Assembly: GCA_003216955.1 (NCBI GenBank)
Contig: QCHZ01000008.1
Location: 1 to 64,000 of the forward strand
Source of the DNA: Prochlorococcus sp. AG-402-I21
GTDB taxonomy: Bacteria > Cyanobacteriota > Cyanobacteriia > PCC-6307 > Cyanobiaceae
Direction: 5' to 3'
DNA: 64,000 bases
Shown: one piece after another, positions 44,010 through 53,239 of the stretch
Layout: each line of letters starts with the position of its first letter
Numbering within the stretch: position 1 is the stretch's first letter
Program-made: the position numbers and the translations under genes
Notes under the pieces: model-generated
What the model was told of the DNA's origin: nothing
Database searches by the model: none
What the model saw: the letters and a program-made list of their open reading frames with translations, nothing else

Positions 44010-44663
44010 CTATAATATAAGCCATTCTTTTTTATTGCTTTGTAAAAATTTTCTTTTTTTCTTAGCAAGAGTAATCATTGCCTTTCCATCATATAAATAA
44101 TTATCTACATAACCCATTGTGTATCTTTCTAATTCATTAATACCATCCTCGACTTGCGATAAGCAATGATAAAGATCCAAACTGAAATCTCTTATGATTG
44201 AAGGACTCGTAGCAGATGTATAAATTTTTTTAACCTTAGTTATTTTGTTTTTACTTTTCTCAAGATACAGGCAGAAAGAATCCATTAATATATCATCATA
44301 AGGATCAGCTGATAAATCTTTTATTTTTGCACTTAAAGGATTAATAATTTGACCTAATAATTTATCAATAGGGAGATATATATTTTGAAACCATTTCTTT
44401 ATATCCTCAGATTTAGCGTAATTAAAATTTTCTTTTTTGTATTCATTTTGGTTGTAAACTTTTGAATTATTAATTTTATTTGAATCAAGATCTTTATGTT
44501 TTTTCTTTAATATTTCCCATGCAGAGTTTACCTCGAGCATTAAGGCTGAATCTCCTCCTTTGTCTGGGTGATGTATTTTGACAAGTTTTCTATATGCTTT
44601 TTTGATTTCTTCTAGTTTTGCGCTGGGATGAACTTGCAATATTTGATATGGGTCTTTGCTCAT
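44010..44663 (-). CDS. DnaJ-domain (type III) protein
   Basis: Residues 4-65 are a J domain with the HPD motif (KIHHPDKGGDSAL). The rest, about 150 residues, has no zinc or Gly/Phe region and no known domain, mostly Lys-rich helices. It should stimulate a DnaK partner for a particular target. The gene lies 21 bp after cysK. Confidence 0.85.
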   Translation of the reverse strand: MSKDPYQILQVHPSAKLEEIKKAYRKLVKIHHPDKGGDSALMLEVNSAWEILKKKHKDLDSNKINNSKVYNQNEYKKENFNYAKSEDIKKWFQNIYLPIDKLLGQIINPLSAKIKDLSADPYDDILMDSFCLYLEKSKNKITKVKKIYTSATSPSIIRDFSLDLYHCLSQVEDGINELERYTMGYVDNYLYDGKAMITLAKKKRKFLQSNKKEWLIL

Positions 44664-44684
44664 TATTTAATGATTTTTTATGTT

Positions 44685-45653
44685 TTAGATGTACTCATTC
44701 CCTTTGACTGGGTTTGCGGGGATAGAAGTAAACATAGTTGTTGAGAGATATCTTTCACCAAAACTAGGAAGGATAACAACTAAGCGCTTATTAGAAAACT
44801 CAGGTTGTTTCCCTACTTTTAAAGCAGCAGCTACTGCAGCACCACTGCTTACACCACTTAGCAATCCTTCCTCCTTGGCAAGTCTTCTTCCTATATCCAT
44901 TGCTTCATTATCATTGATTCTTATAACTTCATCAATTTGCTTCATGTCTAATACATTGGGGATGAAACCGGCACCAATGCCTTGTATCGCATGAGATCCA
45001 GGCTTCCCTCCTGACAGAACAGGGCTTGATGCAGGTTCTACAGCAAAAACCTTGATTTTTGGATTTTTTTGTTTTAAAAATCTGGCACAACCTGTAATTG
45101 TTCCTCCTGTTCCTACTCCAGCAATTAATCCATCAAGCTTGCCTTCGCAATCTTCCCAGATTTCCCTAGCGGTCGTTTTTTCATGAATTTCAGGATTGGA
45201 TAAATTATCGAATTGCTGAAGCAAATATGCATTAGGGATTGAAGCTACCAATTCCTTTGCTAGCTCAATAGCTCCTTGGATTCCGACTTTGCCTGGAGTT
45301 AGTTGAAGCTCTGCTCCGAATGCTCTTAACATTGAGCGTCGCTCAGTACTCATTGTGTCAGGCATTGTAAGTATGAGCCGATAACCTTTTGCTGCTGCAA
45401 CCATGGCCAATGCAATTCCTGTATTTCCGCTAGTCGGTTCAATAAGAACAGTATGTCCAGGTTTGATGGTGCCTTCTTTTTCTGCTGATTTCACCATTGC
45501 GCCAGCTATGCGGTCTTTGACGGATGCCGTCGGGTTGAAACTTTCTAATTTGGCTATAATCTCGGCGCTACAATTAAATTCATTTGGTAGTCGATTCAGT
45601 TTAACCAATGGTGTTTGGCCAACTAAAGAAGTTATGTCATTAGCAATTGGCAT
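44685..45653 (-). CDS. cysK: cysteine synthase A
   Basis: CysK combines O-acetylserine with sulfide to form cysteine, using PLP. The PLP lysine is Lys46 in NPTASVKDR, the substrate loop TSGNTG (74-79) and the phosphate loop GVGTGGTITG are present. C-terminal SGVSSGAAVAAALK completes it. 322 residues is the normal length. It is followed by the DnaJ-domain gene on the same strand. Confidence 0.95.
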   Translation of the reverse strand: MPIANDITSLVGQTPLVKLNRLPNEFNCSAEIIAKLESFNPTASVKDRIAGAMVKSAEKEGTIKPGHTVLIEPTSGNTGIALAMVAAAKGYRLILTMPDTMSTERRSMLRAFGAELQLTPGKVGIQGAIELAKELVASIPNAYLLQQFDNLSNPEIHEKTTAREIWEDCEGKLDGLIAGVGTGGTITGCARFLKQKNPKIKVFAVEPASSPVLSGGKPGSHAIQGIGAGFIPNVLDMKQIDEVIRINDNEAMDIGRRLAKEEGLLSGVSSGAAVAAALKVGKQPEFSNKRLVVILPSFGERYLSTTMFTSIPANPVKGNEYI

Positions 45654-45790
45654 GATCGTATTCTAAAAACTTGAATCGGTTTCGAGGTAAAAGTTATTTA
45701 ATAATTCAATTCTTTTCTAATAATGCTTGAAAATTTGTTATTCAAAAGCTTTGTTGGCCTTTTAGAGATATAAATAGATGGAATAATTTT

Positions 45791-47362
45791 TTGATATTGT
45801 CCGAGAGCATTTCCCAAAACTATAGGCCTCCAATCTTATGGGTTTTTCTTTTTTGGACCATAGCTTGTGGAATTGCATTTGTCTCACTGGGAAATTTGCC
45901 TTTAAGAGATTTTGATGAAGCAACTGTCGCAAGAGTTGCATTGGAATTAAACCAGAAAAGTGGACTAGAACGATTGCTTCCCTCTATTTGGGATAAACCT
46001 TATTTGAATAAACCTCCTGGATTGCATTGGATAATATCTTTTGCTATTGGAATTAGTCGAAATTTCCAAAATAGTTTTGATTTATTACCCTCTGAGTTTT
46101 GTATAAGATTTTTTCCTGCACTTTTTTCTACTTTTGTTGTTCCATTGGGTGGACTAATTCAGTGGAATTTGCGTCCTAAAGATCGAATAGCGAGTATTAC
46201 TACATCAGCAATTTTATTGACTTTATTGCCAATTATTAGGTATGGAAGAATGGCAATGTTGGATGGAACGCAGCTTAGTGCTATTGCACTTTTATGGTTT
46301 TGTTTATCATCAATAAAAAATAATAGGTCTAATAAATTTAATTTTTTAGTAGCTGGATTTGCGTGTAGTTTTATGCTTTTACTTAAAGCTCCTGTAATTA
46401 TTCCTGCACTAATTGCATCTTTATTACCTTTAATCTGGGAAAATAAATCAAAAAAATATTTTAATAATCTTTCATTGCCTTGGTTCTTTTATGGGCTAAT
46501 ACCAGGTTTTGCTTGGCATTTATGGAACATCATTTCATATGGTTCAGGAGCTTTCTGGTTATGGTGGGGCGATGGTGCAGGAAGAGTTTTATTTGAAAAA
46601 GGCTCAGGTAGTGAGCTAGGAGTTTTGGTACCAATCATTGAGATATTTGAAGGTGGGTGGCCTTGGATTCTTGTTTGGCCAATTGGATTTTTGTGGGCAT
46701 GCTTTAGCCTTAATACTCGTTGGGGCGTTTGGGCTTTTAGTACTCAGATAATTATTGCAGGAAGTATTTTACCTCTCAAAATGCAACTTCCTTGGTATAT
46801 CCATCCATTATGGTTGCCTTTCGCTTTAGTATGTGGCCCTCCAGTATCTTGGTTAATTCATAGGAAAGAGAATGATTGTATTTTTGCTAGGAAAATATTA
46901 AGAAAAATACCTTATATCTTATCTTGTATTGGATTATGCTTATTTGCATTTTCTTTATTAGTTAAATTAAATATTTTCAAGCTTGAAAAAGGTTACTTTA
47001 GTGCAATCTTTAGTATTAGCTTTGCTTGGTTTTTTGGGGGTATATTATTATCTAATTCAAGAAAGAATATTAGAAAAGTTGGTTTTATTGGAATTATTTT
47101 TGCAAGCACAATTGGGCTATTCTTTTTTGTGAGTTCTAAATTTTGGTTATGGGAAATAAATGAGAATTGGGATGTCAGACCAGTAGCTGAATTTATATCT
47201 GGTTTTCCCGATCAACAAATTTATATTAGAAATAGCTTTGAGCGGCCAAGTTTAAATTGGTATTCACAAAAACAAATTAAAAGTTTTGATGATAAAAATC
47301 AAGTTAAATGCAATTCAATTAAGAAAACTAATGATTGGGTTCTTTATACATGTTATGATTAA
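45791..47362 (+). CDS. GT39/ArnT-like membrane glycosyltransferase
   Basis: The 523-residue protein has about 11 hydrophobic helices and the PMT/ArnT signature early loop: NLPLRDFDEATVARVALEL with the catalytic-type Asp-Glu, and WDKPYLNKPPGLHW. Such enzymes use polyprenyl-phosphate sugars to modify lipids or proteins on the outer face of the plasma membrane. The short C-terminal soluble part (about 60 residues) contains no repeat. TTG at 45791 is the most upstream start; a second TTG two codons later is possible. The acceptor is not known. Confidence 0.85.
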   Translation: MILSESISQNYRPPILWVFLFWTIACGIAFVSLGNLPLRDFDEATVARVALELNQKSGLERLLPSIWDKPYLNKPPGLHWIISFAIGISRNFQNSFDLLPSEFCIRFFPALFSTFVVPLGGLIQWNLRPKDRIASITTSAILLTLLPIIRYGRMAMLDGTQLSAIALLWFCLSSIKNNRSNKFNFLVAGFACSFMLLLKAPVIIPALIASLLPLIWENKSKKYFNNLSLPWFFYGLIPGFAWHLWNIISYGSGAFWLWWGDGAGRVLFEKGSGSELGVLVPIIEIFEGGWPWILVWPIGFLWACFSLNTRWGVWAFSTQIIIAGSILPLKMQLPWYIHPLWLPFALVCGPPVSWLIHRKENDCIFARKILRKIPYILSCIGLCLFAFSLLVKLNIFKLEKGYFSAIFSISFAWFFGGILLSNSRKNIRKVGFIGIIFASTIGLFFFVSSKFWLWEINENWDVRPVAEFISGFPDQQIYIRNSFERPSLNWYSQKQIKSFDDKNQVKCNSIKKTNDWVLYTCYD

Positions 47363-47444
47363 ATAAAATATTATTTCTAACATATTTTTCACTTCTTCAG
47401 CTTTTGTTTGTAAGAATCAAATAGTTATTAGGTTTTTTAAAAAA

Positions 47445-47705
47445 GTGTATTGTATCGAGCTTACTATTAAACTAAGTCCTATGCCTTTGATAGTGCAGAG
47501 GAAAGAGCATGCAGACGCTCAAAGGCTTTATTTGGAAGTGATAGATTCAATTAAAAAAGGTAATCAAAGGCTTCTAGAGTTGACTTGTGAGAAAGTTGAA
47601 GATAAAAGAATTACTGTTCTTGTTAGTGAAATTACTTCTGTACAGATTTATGAAAAAACCAGTGGTACTACTAGTAAAAGACCTGGATTTTCATTTCAGC
47701 ATTGA
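47445..47705 (+). CDS. UPF0367 family protein
   Basis: The 86-residue protein reads [44 protein letters not shown] and ends near RPGFSF, the pattern of the cyanobacterial UPF0367 family. The GTG start at 47445 keeps the IELxIKxxPMPL N-terminus of the family. A beta-rich soluble fold is expected; function unknown. Its stop overlaps the ABC ATPase start (TTGA). Confidence 0.85.
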   Translation: MYCIELTIKLSPMPLIVQRKEHADAQRLYLEVIDSIKKGNQRLLELTCEKVEDKRITVLVSEITSVQIYEKTSGTTSKRPGFSFQH

Positions 47706-48412
47706 ACCAAAGTAGGAGTTATTCAATTTTGGAACCAACAGGGTCTGGCTATTTAGGATTCGAAAAAGTTTCTTTTTCTTGGCCCAATGGAGTCAATATC
47801 ATTGATCAATGCTCTTTTTCAATTGTTAAACCTGGTTTATGGATGTTAGTGGGTGAAAATGGGAGTGGTAAGAGCACCTTGTTTCGCTTAATAAGTGGAG
47901 TCATCCGTCCTAAAAGTGGAAAAATTTTTTGTTCACTTAGACCATCAATGGTTTATCAAAATCCTGACCATCAATTGCTGATGCCAACATGTAAAAGCGA
48001 GTTGATGCTTAGTGTTCCAAAAAGCATTTCCCACAGTAAGTTATTTGATTTGATTCAGTCGGCTCTTGAAAAAGTGGATTTAGGAGAAATGATGGACAGA
48101 CCTATTCATACTTTAAGTGGTGGGCAAAAGCAGCGTTTAGCTCTTGCTGGAGCAATTGTCAGTAATTCAAATTTACTTTTACTTGATGAGCCCACAGCAC
48201 TATTGGATCCTCAAAGTCAAAATTCAGTTTTGAAAGTTGTAAAGAAATTGACAAGTTCCTCAGTTGATCCCATTACTGCAATATGGGTTACTCATCGATT
48301 GGAAGAATTGTTAGTTTGCGATGGGGCGGCAATCGTTAAGAATGGGGGAATTAGTACATGGAATTCTGGTTCAAAAGTGTTCCAAGAATTAAAATCACTT
48401 GCCCTTAGGTAG
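47702..48412 (+). CDS. CbiO/EcfA-like ABC transporter ATP-binding protein
   Basis: The 236-residue ATPase has Walker [10 protein letters not shown] (51-59), the Q-loop [12 protein letters not shown] typical of ECF ATPases, the signature [14 protein letters not shown], Walker [14 protein letters not shown] and the switch His in [12 protein letters not shown] ATPases power uptake of vitamins or metal ions with a T and an S component; neither is next to it. TTG start overlaps the stop of UPF0367, so the two are coupled. Confidence 0.88.
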   Translation: MNQSRSYSILEPTGSGYLGFEKVSFSWPNGVNIIDQCSFSIVKPGLWMLVGENGSGKSTLFRLISGVIRPKSGKIFCSLRPSMVYQNPDHQLLMPTCKSELMLSVPKSISHSKLFDLIQSALEKVDLGEMMDRPIHTLSGGQKQRLALAGAIVSNSNLLLLDEPTALLDPQSQNSVLKVVKKLTSSSVDPITAIWVTHRLEELLVCDGAAIVKNGGISTWNSGSKVFQELKSLALR

Positions 48413-48441
48413 CTGTCAAGGTTAAGTTCTTACTGTTGTAA

Positions 48442-48513
48442 TCCTCGGTAGCTCAGCGGTAGAGCGATCGGCTGTTAACCGATTGGTCGCAGGTTCGAAT
48501 CCCGCCCGGGGAG
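48442..48513 (+). tRNA. trnN: tRNA-Asn (anticodon GTT)
   Basis: The 72-nt sequence folds as a tRNA: acceptor TCCTCGG pairs with CCGGGGA (T4-G wobble), the D arm is GCTCAGCGGTAGAGC, the anticodon loop CTGTTAA with GTT at 48474-48476, and the T loop is GGTTCGAATCC. The discriminator base is G, normal for tRNA-Asn. CCA is not encoded. It lies 29 bp after the ABC ATPase stop. Confidence 0.97.
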
Positions 48514-48529
48514 TTTTTCACTACAACCA

Positions 48530-48565
48530 AAGACCCTAAAGGCCTTTTAAAGCCTCCCGGGTCTT
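48530..48565 (+). terminator. hairpin downstream of tRNA-Asn
   Basis: AAGACCC (48530-48536) pairs with GGGTCTT (48559-48565), and an inner AGGC pairs with GCCT. The stem is strong, but the following bases are not a clear T-run, so it may be a processing or weak termination site rather than a classical terminator. Confidence 0.45.
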
Positions 48566-48804
48566 AGGTAGTTGTTTTGCTTTTCTAATCCATGCTTGCT
48601 AGACGTAATATGGCATCAGGAGGGTCTAGGAGCATTTAGCAAAAGTGCATTTCTCCCATTTGTTCAATAAATAGTAAATAGTTCTTTGGAAAAGTTAAAT
48701 ACCTCAGTCATCTCGATCTATGTTTTCAAGGAAAATAATTTACTAAAGAGTTTCAAGATCAATTGAGTTGGTATTAGAATTTTGTCTATAGAAGTGTATA
48801 AAAG

Positions 48805-49779
48805 ATGAAAGAGTCTGGTAAAAGAGAGCAAGAGCAAAAAAAGATTACTGAAGTTCAGACATACTCAGTTCCATTGGCTTTAGAAGATATCAAACAAAAT
48901 ATATTTATTATTAATACTTCTTTTAAACAATCCATAACAACAATACGTAAGCAAGCATTTAAGCTTCATTCAGAAGGCAAAATCTCTGAAGCAGCTGAAC
49001 ATTATCAAAATCTCATAACTCATGGCAGTAATGATTACAGGGTTTTCACTAATTATGGAGGAATATTAAAAGATCTTGGCCGATTAGAAGAAGCAGAATT
49101 ATCGATTCGCAAAGCGATTGAACTGAATCCTGCTTTCGCAATGGCTCATTTGAATTATGGAGGAATATTAAAAGATCTTGGCCGATTAAAAGAAGCAGAA
49201 TTATCGAGTCGCAAAGCGATTGCACTTAATCCTGCGTTTTCAGAAGCTTATTTAAATTTAGGAATCATATTGACAGATCTTGGCCGATTAGAAGAAGCAG
49301 AATTATCGACTCGCAAAGCGATTGAATTGAATCCTGGTTTAGCAATGGCTCATTCAAATTTGGGAAGCATATTGAATGAACTTCGCCAATTAGAAGAAGC
49401 AGAATTATCTACTCGCAAAGCGATTGCACTGAATCCTGGTTTAGCAATGGCTCATTTAAATCTTGGTGTTATATTTTTAAATCTTGGTCAATTAGAAGAA
49501 GCAGAATTATCGACTCGCAAAGCGATTGAACTGAATTCTGGTTTGGCAATGGCTCATTTAAACTTGGGTAATATTTTGATAGATCTTGGAAAATTAGATG
49601 AGGCTTTTTTATGTTATGAGGTAGCAATTGACCTTGATCAAAAGCTTGATTCTGCAATGGTAGGGATCGGGAGAATACTCTTATCGAAAGGTAATCATTC
49701 AGAAGGTATTAGTAAACTTAGAGAAGCTGTTGGTTCCATCGGTTTTAATCCTCAAAAGCCCTCTATAATTATTTATTGA
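48805..49779 (+). CDS. TPR repeat protein with near-identical 34-residue units
   Basis: After a polar N-terminus of about 45 residues, the 324-residue protein consists of tetratricopeptide units of 34 residues, starting near residue 48 and then in strict phase from residue 82 (TNYGGILKDLGRLEEAELS) to about 319. Units 2 to 6 differ in only a few positions (RLEEAELSTRKAIELNPGLAMAH type), indicating recent duplication. TPR domains bind other proteins. The stop is directly followed by the ATG of the oxygenase gene (TGA at 49777-49779, ATG at 49780), so the two are translationally coupled and probably work together. A substrate or scaffold role for the oxygenase is an inference. Confidence 0.85.
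   Translation: MKESGKREQEQKKITEVQTYSVPLALEDIKQNIFIINTSFKQSITTIRKQAFKLHSEGKISEAAEHYQNLITHGSNDYRVFTNYGGILKDLGRLEEAELSIRKAIELNPAFAMAHLNYGGILKDLGRLKEAELSSRKAIALNPAFSEAYLNLGIILTDLGRLEEAELSTRKAIELNPGLAMAHSNLGSILNELRQLEEAELSTRKAIALNPGLAMAHLNLGVIFLNLGQLEEAELSTRKAIELNSGLAMAHLNLGNILIDLGKLDEAFLCYEVAIDLDQKLDSAMVGIGRILLSKGNHSEGISKLREAVGSIGFNPQKPSIIIY
49048..49659 (+). repeat. 102-bp tandem repeats encoding TPR units
   Basis: Six units of 102 bp run from 49048 to 49659, the last one diverged. The central block GAAGAAGCAGAATTATCGA and CGCAAAGCGATTG recurs nearly unchanged at DNA level in the first five units. This is well above what protein selection alone would keep, pointing to duplication or gene conversion and possible copy-number variation. 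Confidence 0.85.
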
Positions 49780-50376
49780 ATGAAAAAAGTAGAGCTAGCT
49801 TCTGGAGGTGAAAACCCCAACTTTATTGGCTCTTGGACAATAGAACCGATCCAAACTTGTGATGATCTTATATCTTACTTTGAATGTAATATCCCTAAGC
49901 AAAAAGCTGGATTATCAGTTGGTGGTTTAAATCTAGAAACAAAAGATAGCGTTGATATTACTATTAATCCTAGAGAAATTGCCTTACCAGGGAATGAATC
50001 ATTTAAAACATATTTTGATGAACTTTTTGAATGCTATAAAAACTATGTAGAAACATGGCCTTTTTTAAAAAATATATCGGAAAGATTAGAAATTGGTTCC
50101 TTTAATTTACAAAGATATAAACCTGGTCAACATTTTAAAAAAATACATACTGAACGATCATCTTTGCAAAGTCTTCACCGAATTTTTGCGTTTATGACTT
50201 ACTTGAATGATGTTCAAGAGGGAGGTTCAACATATTTCAGTCATTATGATCTTGAAATAAAACCTAGAAAGGGTTTGACTTTAATTTGGCCTGCTGAATG
50301 GACTCATGCACATAGAGGTAACATATTAAAAGAAGGTTCAAAATACATCATTACTGGTTGGATTAATTTTTGCTAA
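49780..50376 (+). CDS. prolyl-4-hydroxylase-like 2-oxoglutarate/Fe(II) oxygenase
   Basis: The C-terminal half (about residues 100-198) is a double-stranded beta-helix of the P4Hc type: LQRYKPGQHFKKIHTE gives the metal pair His123-x-Glu125, LNDVQEGGSTYF is the conserved strand, HAHRGNILKEGSKYIITGW gives distal His178 and 2-oxoglutarate-binding Lys188. The usual pair is His-x-Asp; here it is His-Thr-Glu. The N-terminal 100 residues have no known domain. The enzyme would hydroxylate a protein or small molecule; the TPR protein upstream is a natural partner. No signal peptide. Confidence 0.87.
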   Translation: MKKVELASGGENPNFIGSWTIEPIQTCDDLISYFECNIPKQKAGLSVGGLNLETKDSVDITINPREIALPGNESFKTYFDELFECYKNYVETWPFLKNISERLEIGSFNLQRYKPGQHFKKIHTERSSLQSLHRIFAFMTYLNDVQEGGSTYFSHYDLEIKPRKGLTLIWPAEWTHAHRGNILKEGSKYIITGWINFC

Positions 50377-50848
50377 TTGGTTAGATACCGAAAGTATTTG
50401 ATACTTTGCAGAACAATAGATAAGAAATAAAAAGAAGTTTTATCTTTAGCTTTGGAGGAAGGAGAACTTCAGTATTTATTTTTTATACGTATGCAACTTT
50501 TTGCTTGTGATCCAGAAATATTTTTCTGATATTTACTAGCTTTTCAAACCTTATTAAATTTTTTGAGATAAATTCGTTTTTAAATAAACGTATTTATGAG
50601 CATTTTTAATAAAAGTTTTTAGAGATCCGTAACAGTTGAGCCCCCGAATTGGAAGACTTTCTAAAGAGAGCAAAACTTTTTTTAGTCTTTAAATTCCTGA
50701 AAAATCAGTGATAGTATGGCATTTTCTCCATTTTGCTATTTAAAAACGAATTTTTTCAATTCTGCAATAAAAACAAAATTTTGAGAGAATCATACAAATC
50801 TCAAGTAATCGCAACTGCGGGTACTTTTTAAAACTTGGGCAATTATTA
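50377..50848. other. 472-bp intergenic region upstream of rpaA
   Basis: No open frame of meaning is found. There is a perfect hairpin at 50391-50407, a purine-rich run GGAGGAAGGAG around 50454-50464 with no suitable start codon close behind, and a C-run with CCCCCG near 50641. The length is unusual for this compact genome; it may contain a long rpaA leader, an unlisted small RNA or the remains of lost genes. Confidence 0.5.
50391..50407. terminator. perfect 7-bp-arm hairpin after the oxygenase gene
   Basis: AAAGTAT-TTG-ATACTTT begins 15 bases after the oxygenase stop codon. The stem is AT-rich and has no long T-run behind it, so termination is possible but not assured; it could also be a binding site. 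Confidence 0.4.
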
Positions 50849-51646
50849 ATGAAGCCTTGCATTTTACTTATTGAAGACGACCAAGACATGAGAGATCTGG
50901 TTGCAGGGCATCTTGAGCACACTGGTTTTGATGTCCAAAAAGCTGAGGATGGAATCAAGGGACAAGCACTTGCCTTGCAATACGCGCCTGATCTGATTCT
51001 TCTAGATTTAATGCTTCCAAAAGTTGACGGTTTAACTCTTTGTCAACGTTTAAGAAGAGATGAGAGAACAGCTGGTATACCAATTCTTATGATCACTGCT
51101 TTGGGCGGCATCAAGGACAAAGTTACAGGTTTTAATTCTGGTGCAGATGATTACATAACCAAACCATTTGATCTAGAGGAATTACAAGTTAGGATCAAAG
51201 CGTTGCTAAGAAGAACTAATCGTGCTCCATTAGGAAGTAATAATCAGCAGGAAATACTCAATTATGGTCCTCTTACATTAGTTCCTGAAAGGTTTGAAGC
51301 TATATGGTTCGAATCTCCAGTACGTTTAACTCATTTGGAATTTGAACTTCTTCATTGTTTAATGCAAAGACATGGGCAGACAGTTGCTCCATCATTAATT
51401 CTTAAAGAAGTTTGGGGTTATGAACCTGATGATGATATTGAAACCATACGTGTGCACGTAAGACATTTAAGAACCAAGCTTGAACCTGATCCTAGAAAAC
51501 CAAGATTTATTAAAACCGTCTATGGCGCTGGATATTGCTTGGAATTACCAACTGGGGATAAAATAAAGGAAATTCAATCTTTAATTACTCAAGCTAGAGG
51601 AAGCAACTCTATCAATAACAATAGTGATGAAAGAGTGATAGTTTAA
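50849..51646 (+). CDS. rpaA: response regulator RpaA (OmpR family, circadian output)
   Basis: Receiver domain: Asp10/Asp11, phosphoacceptor Asp53 ([11 protein letters not shown]) and Lys105 (ITKPFD). The DNA-binding winged helix spans about 135-240 with [20 protein letters not shown] and [17 protein letters not shown], ending [13 protein letters not shown]. These sequences fit RpaA, the target of the SasA kinase that passes clock timing to gene expression, rather than RpaB. 265 residues with a polar tail. It ends convergently with holB with a 4-bp overlap. Confidence 0.9.
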   Translation: MKPCILLIEDDQDMRDLVAGHLEHTGFDVQKAEDGIKGQALALQYAPDLILLDLMLPKVDGLTLCQRLRRDERTAGIPILMITALGGIKDKVTGFNSGADDYITKPFDLEELQVRIKALLRRTNRAPLGSNNQQEILNYGPLTLVPERFEAIWFESPVRLTHLEFELLHCLMQRHGQTVAPSLILKEVWGYEPDDDIETIRVHVRHLRTKLEPDPRKPRFIKTVYGAGYCLELPTGDKIKEIQSLITQARGSNSINNNSDERVIV

Positions 51647-52602
51647 TTATTTAAGGTCATCTCCAATAAAGTTATTTCCCACGCAAGTCGTGGCTGTACA
51701 TAATTTAATAATTGTTTTCTCAACTCTTCAAGTTTTTGAACCATAGTTGAATTTTGTTCTTTTCTCCATACAGTGTTTTGTTGGAAATCAATAAACCATA
51801 ATTGCTGCTCTATATTAAGTTCATCAGTGAGTTCTTTGGCTAATTTTAGTAACTCAATTTGATTAGTAGATTTAATTTCTAGCTTTTGTCTTAACGTACT
51901 TGGGATAGCTAACCAATGTTGAAGGTTCATGAGATATCTTCCAGGAGATCCATATGAAAAATCGACTAATTCTCTAATTCTGTCACTAGGAATACCATCA
52001 CTTTCTTGAGCAACCTCTAATTTCTGAACAATCTTATTTACTTGATTATCTTTCAATCTTACAAATGGTATGATTTGACATCTTGATCTGATAGTTGATA
52101 ATAATTTTTCTGGTCTTTGAGTGATAAGAATAAATAATCCTGTACTTGTCTCTTCAAGAGTTTTTAATAATGCATTTGATGCAGATTCATTTATTCTCTC
52201 AATATCCTCAATTATCACTATGCTTCTTTCTGATGCAAATGGCCTTTTCCCTAGAAATTCTATTATTTCTTTAATTTGATTTAGCCTTATCTGCGGAGGT
52301 GATTTCATGCTTAAATTTTCTGCTCTAGCTTGACTCTTAGAAATACTTTTACCTTGGACTATATAAGAGGGTTCTATCCATAATAAGTCAGGATGATTAT
52401 TATTTTCTATTTTCCTTTTTGTACTTTCTTTGTCAAAATTTTTATTAAGAATAGAGTTGATAAAAACTTTAGCAGTTTTTTTTCTTCCAACACCCTCTGG
52501 CCCAGAGAATAAATAAGCTGGAGAAATATGTTCTTTTGAAATTGCAGACTTTAAAATTTCAATCGCTAAATCTTGTCCATATATATCTTTAAAATCATCC
52601 AT
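51643..52602 (-). CDS. holB: DNA polymerase III delta' subunit
   Basis: HolB is part of the clamp loader. The AAA-like region has [50 protein letters not shown] (with the clamp-loader signature of sensor type), and RCQIIPF. The P-loop is degenerate (GPEGVGRKK), as in delta' proteins that do not hydrolyse ATP. The region between residues 60 and 90 is unusually polar. It lies one base downstream of tmk on the same strand. Confidence 0.9.
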   Translation of the reverse strand: MDDFKDIYGQDLAIEILKSAISKEHISPAYLFSGPEGVGRKKTAKVFINSILNKNFDKESTKRKIENNNHPDLLWIEPSYIVQGKSISKSQARAENLSMKSPPQIRLNQIKEIIEFLGKRPFASERSIVIIEDIERINESASNALLKTLEETSTGLFILITQRPEKLLSTIRSRCQIIPFVRLKDNQVNKIVQKLEVAQESDGIPSDRIRELVDFSYGSPGRYLMNLQHWLAIPSTLRQKLEIKSTNQIELLKLAKELTDELNIEQQLWFIDFQQNTVWRKEQNSTMVQKLEELRKQLLNYVQPRLAWEITLLEMTLNN

Positions 52603-52603
52603 A

Positions 52604-53239
52604 TTATTTGTTTTTTAACAACTTCTTTATTTCATATTTTATCTCTGATATTATTTCTTCTGTGGAGTTGATAGCAGATATTTTTTTCCATTTACTATCC
52701 TTAGATAATCTCTGAAAACCTAGAGATACATTTGATAAAAATTGTCTACCTTCTTTTTCAATTCGATCATCTATTCTATTTATTCTTCTTTTTATACTTT
52801 CTTCAACAGGTATGTCTAATAGAAAAGTAATATCAGGATAAATTCCTTGCGTGGCTATAGTTTCAAGATTTTTAATTAACTTGAGATCTAATTTTCTTCC
52901 ATAACCCTGATAAGCAAGTGTGGAGCCACAAAATCTATCGCTTATTATCCAATCTCCTTTATTTAAAGTTGGGCGAATAATTTCATTAATATGTTGTGCT
53001 CTATCTGCAGCGTAAAGTAAAAGCTCAGTAATAGAATCTGGGCTTGTTTCTATAGAAGTATCAAGAAGAAGAGATCTTATAGATTTTCCTAATTTAGTAC
53101 CTCCAGGTTCTCTGGTGATAACCAATTGATTATTTTTAGGAATGAGGTCGCTGCTCCTAAGCCATGTTGATAATTTATTGATTTGAGTGGTTTTCCCAGA
53201 GCCATCAATCCCCTCAAAAACAATAAATTTACCTTTCAT
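52604..53239 (-). CDS. tmk: thymidylate kinase
   Basis: Tmk makes dTDP from dTMP. The P-loop is FEGIDGSGKTTQ, the LID/DR region TREPGGT, DRFCGSTLAYQGYGR is the substrate loop. At 211 residues it is full length. Its ATG overlaps the stop of the copper ATPase gene (ATGA), and holB follows after 1 bp; the three genes form an operon. Confidence 0.95.
   Translation of the reverse strand: MKGKFIVFEGIDGSGKTTQINKLSTWLRSSDLIPKNNQLVITREPGGTKLGKSIRSLLLDTSIETSPDSITELLLYAADRAQHINEIIRPTLNKGDWIISDRFCGSTLAYQGYGRKLDLKLIKNLETIATQGIYPDITFLLDIPVEESIKRRINRIDDRIEKEGRQFLSNVSLGFQRLSKDSKWKKISAINSTEEIISEIKYEIKKLLKNK

Noticed and set aside
44689-44994. 101-codon plus-strand frame opposite cysK
   Set aside because: Antisense shadow of a complete cysteine synthase gene.
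48514-48804. Possible attachment-site repeat after tRNA-Asn
   Set aside because: I looked for a second copy of the tRNA 3' end before and after the TPR/oxygenase unit and did not see one, and no integrase gene is present.
50487-50530. Very short frame MQLFACDPEIFF behind a purine-rich GGAGGAAGGAG run
   Set aside because: The purine run is about 26 bases from the ATG, too far for a ribosome binding site, and the peptide is only 12 residues.
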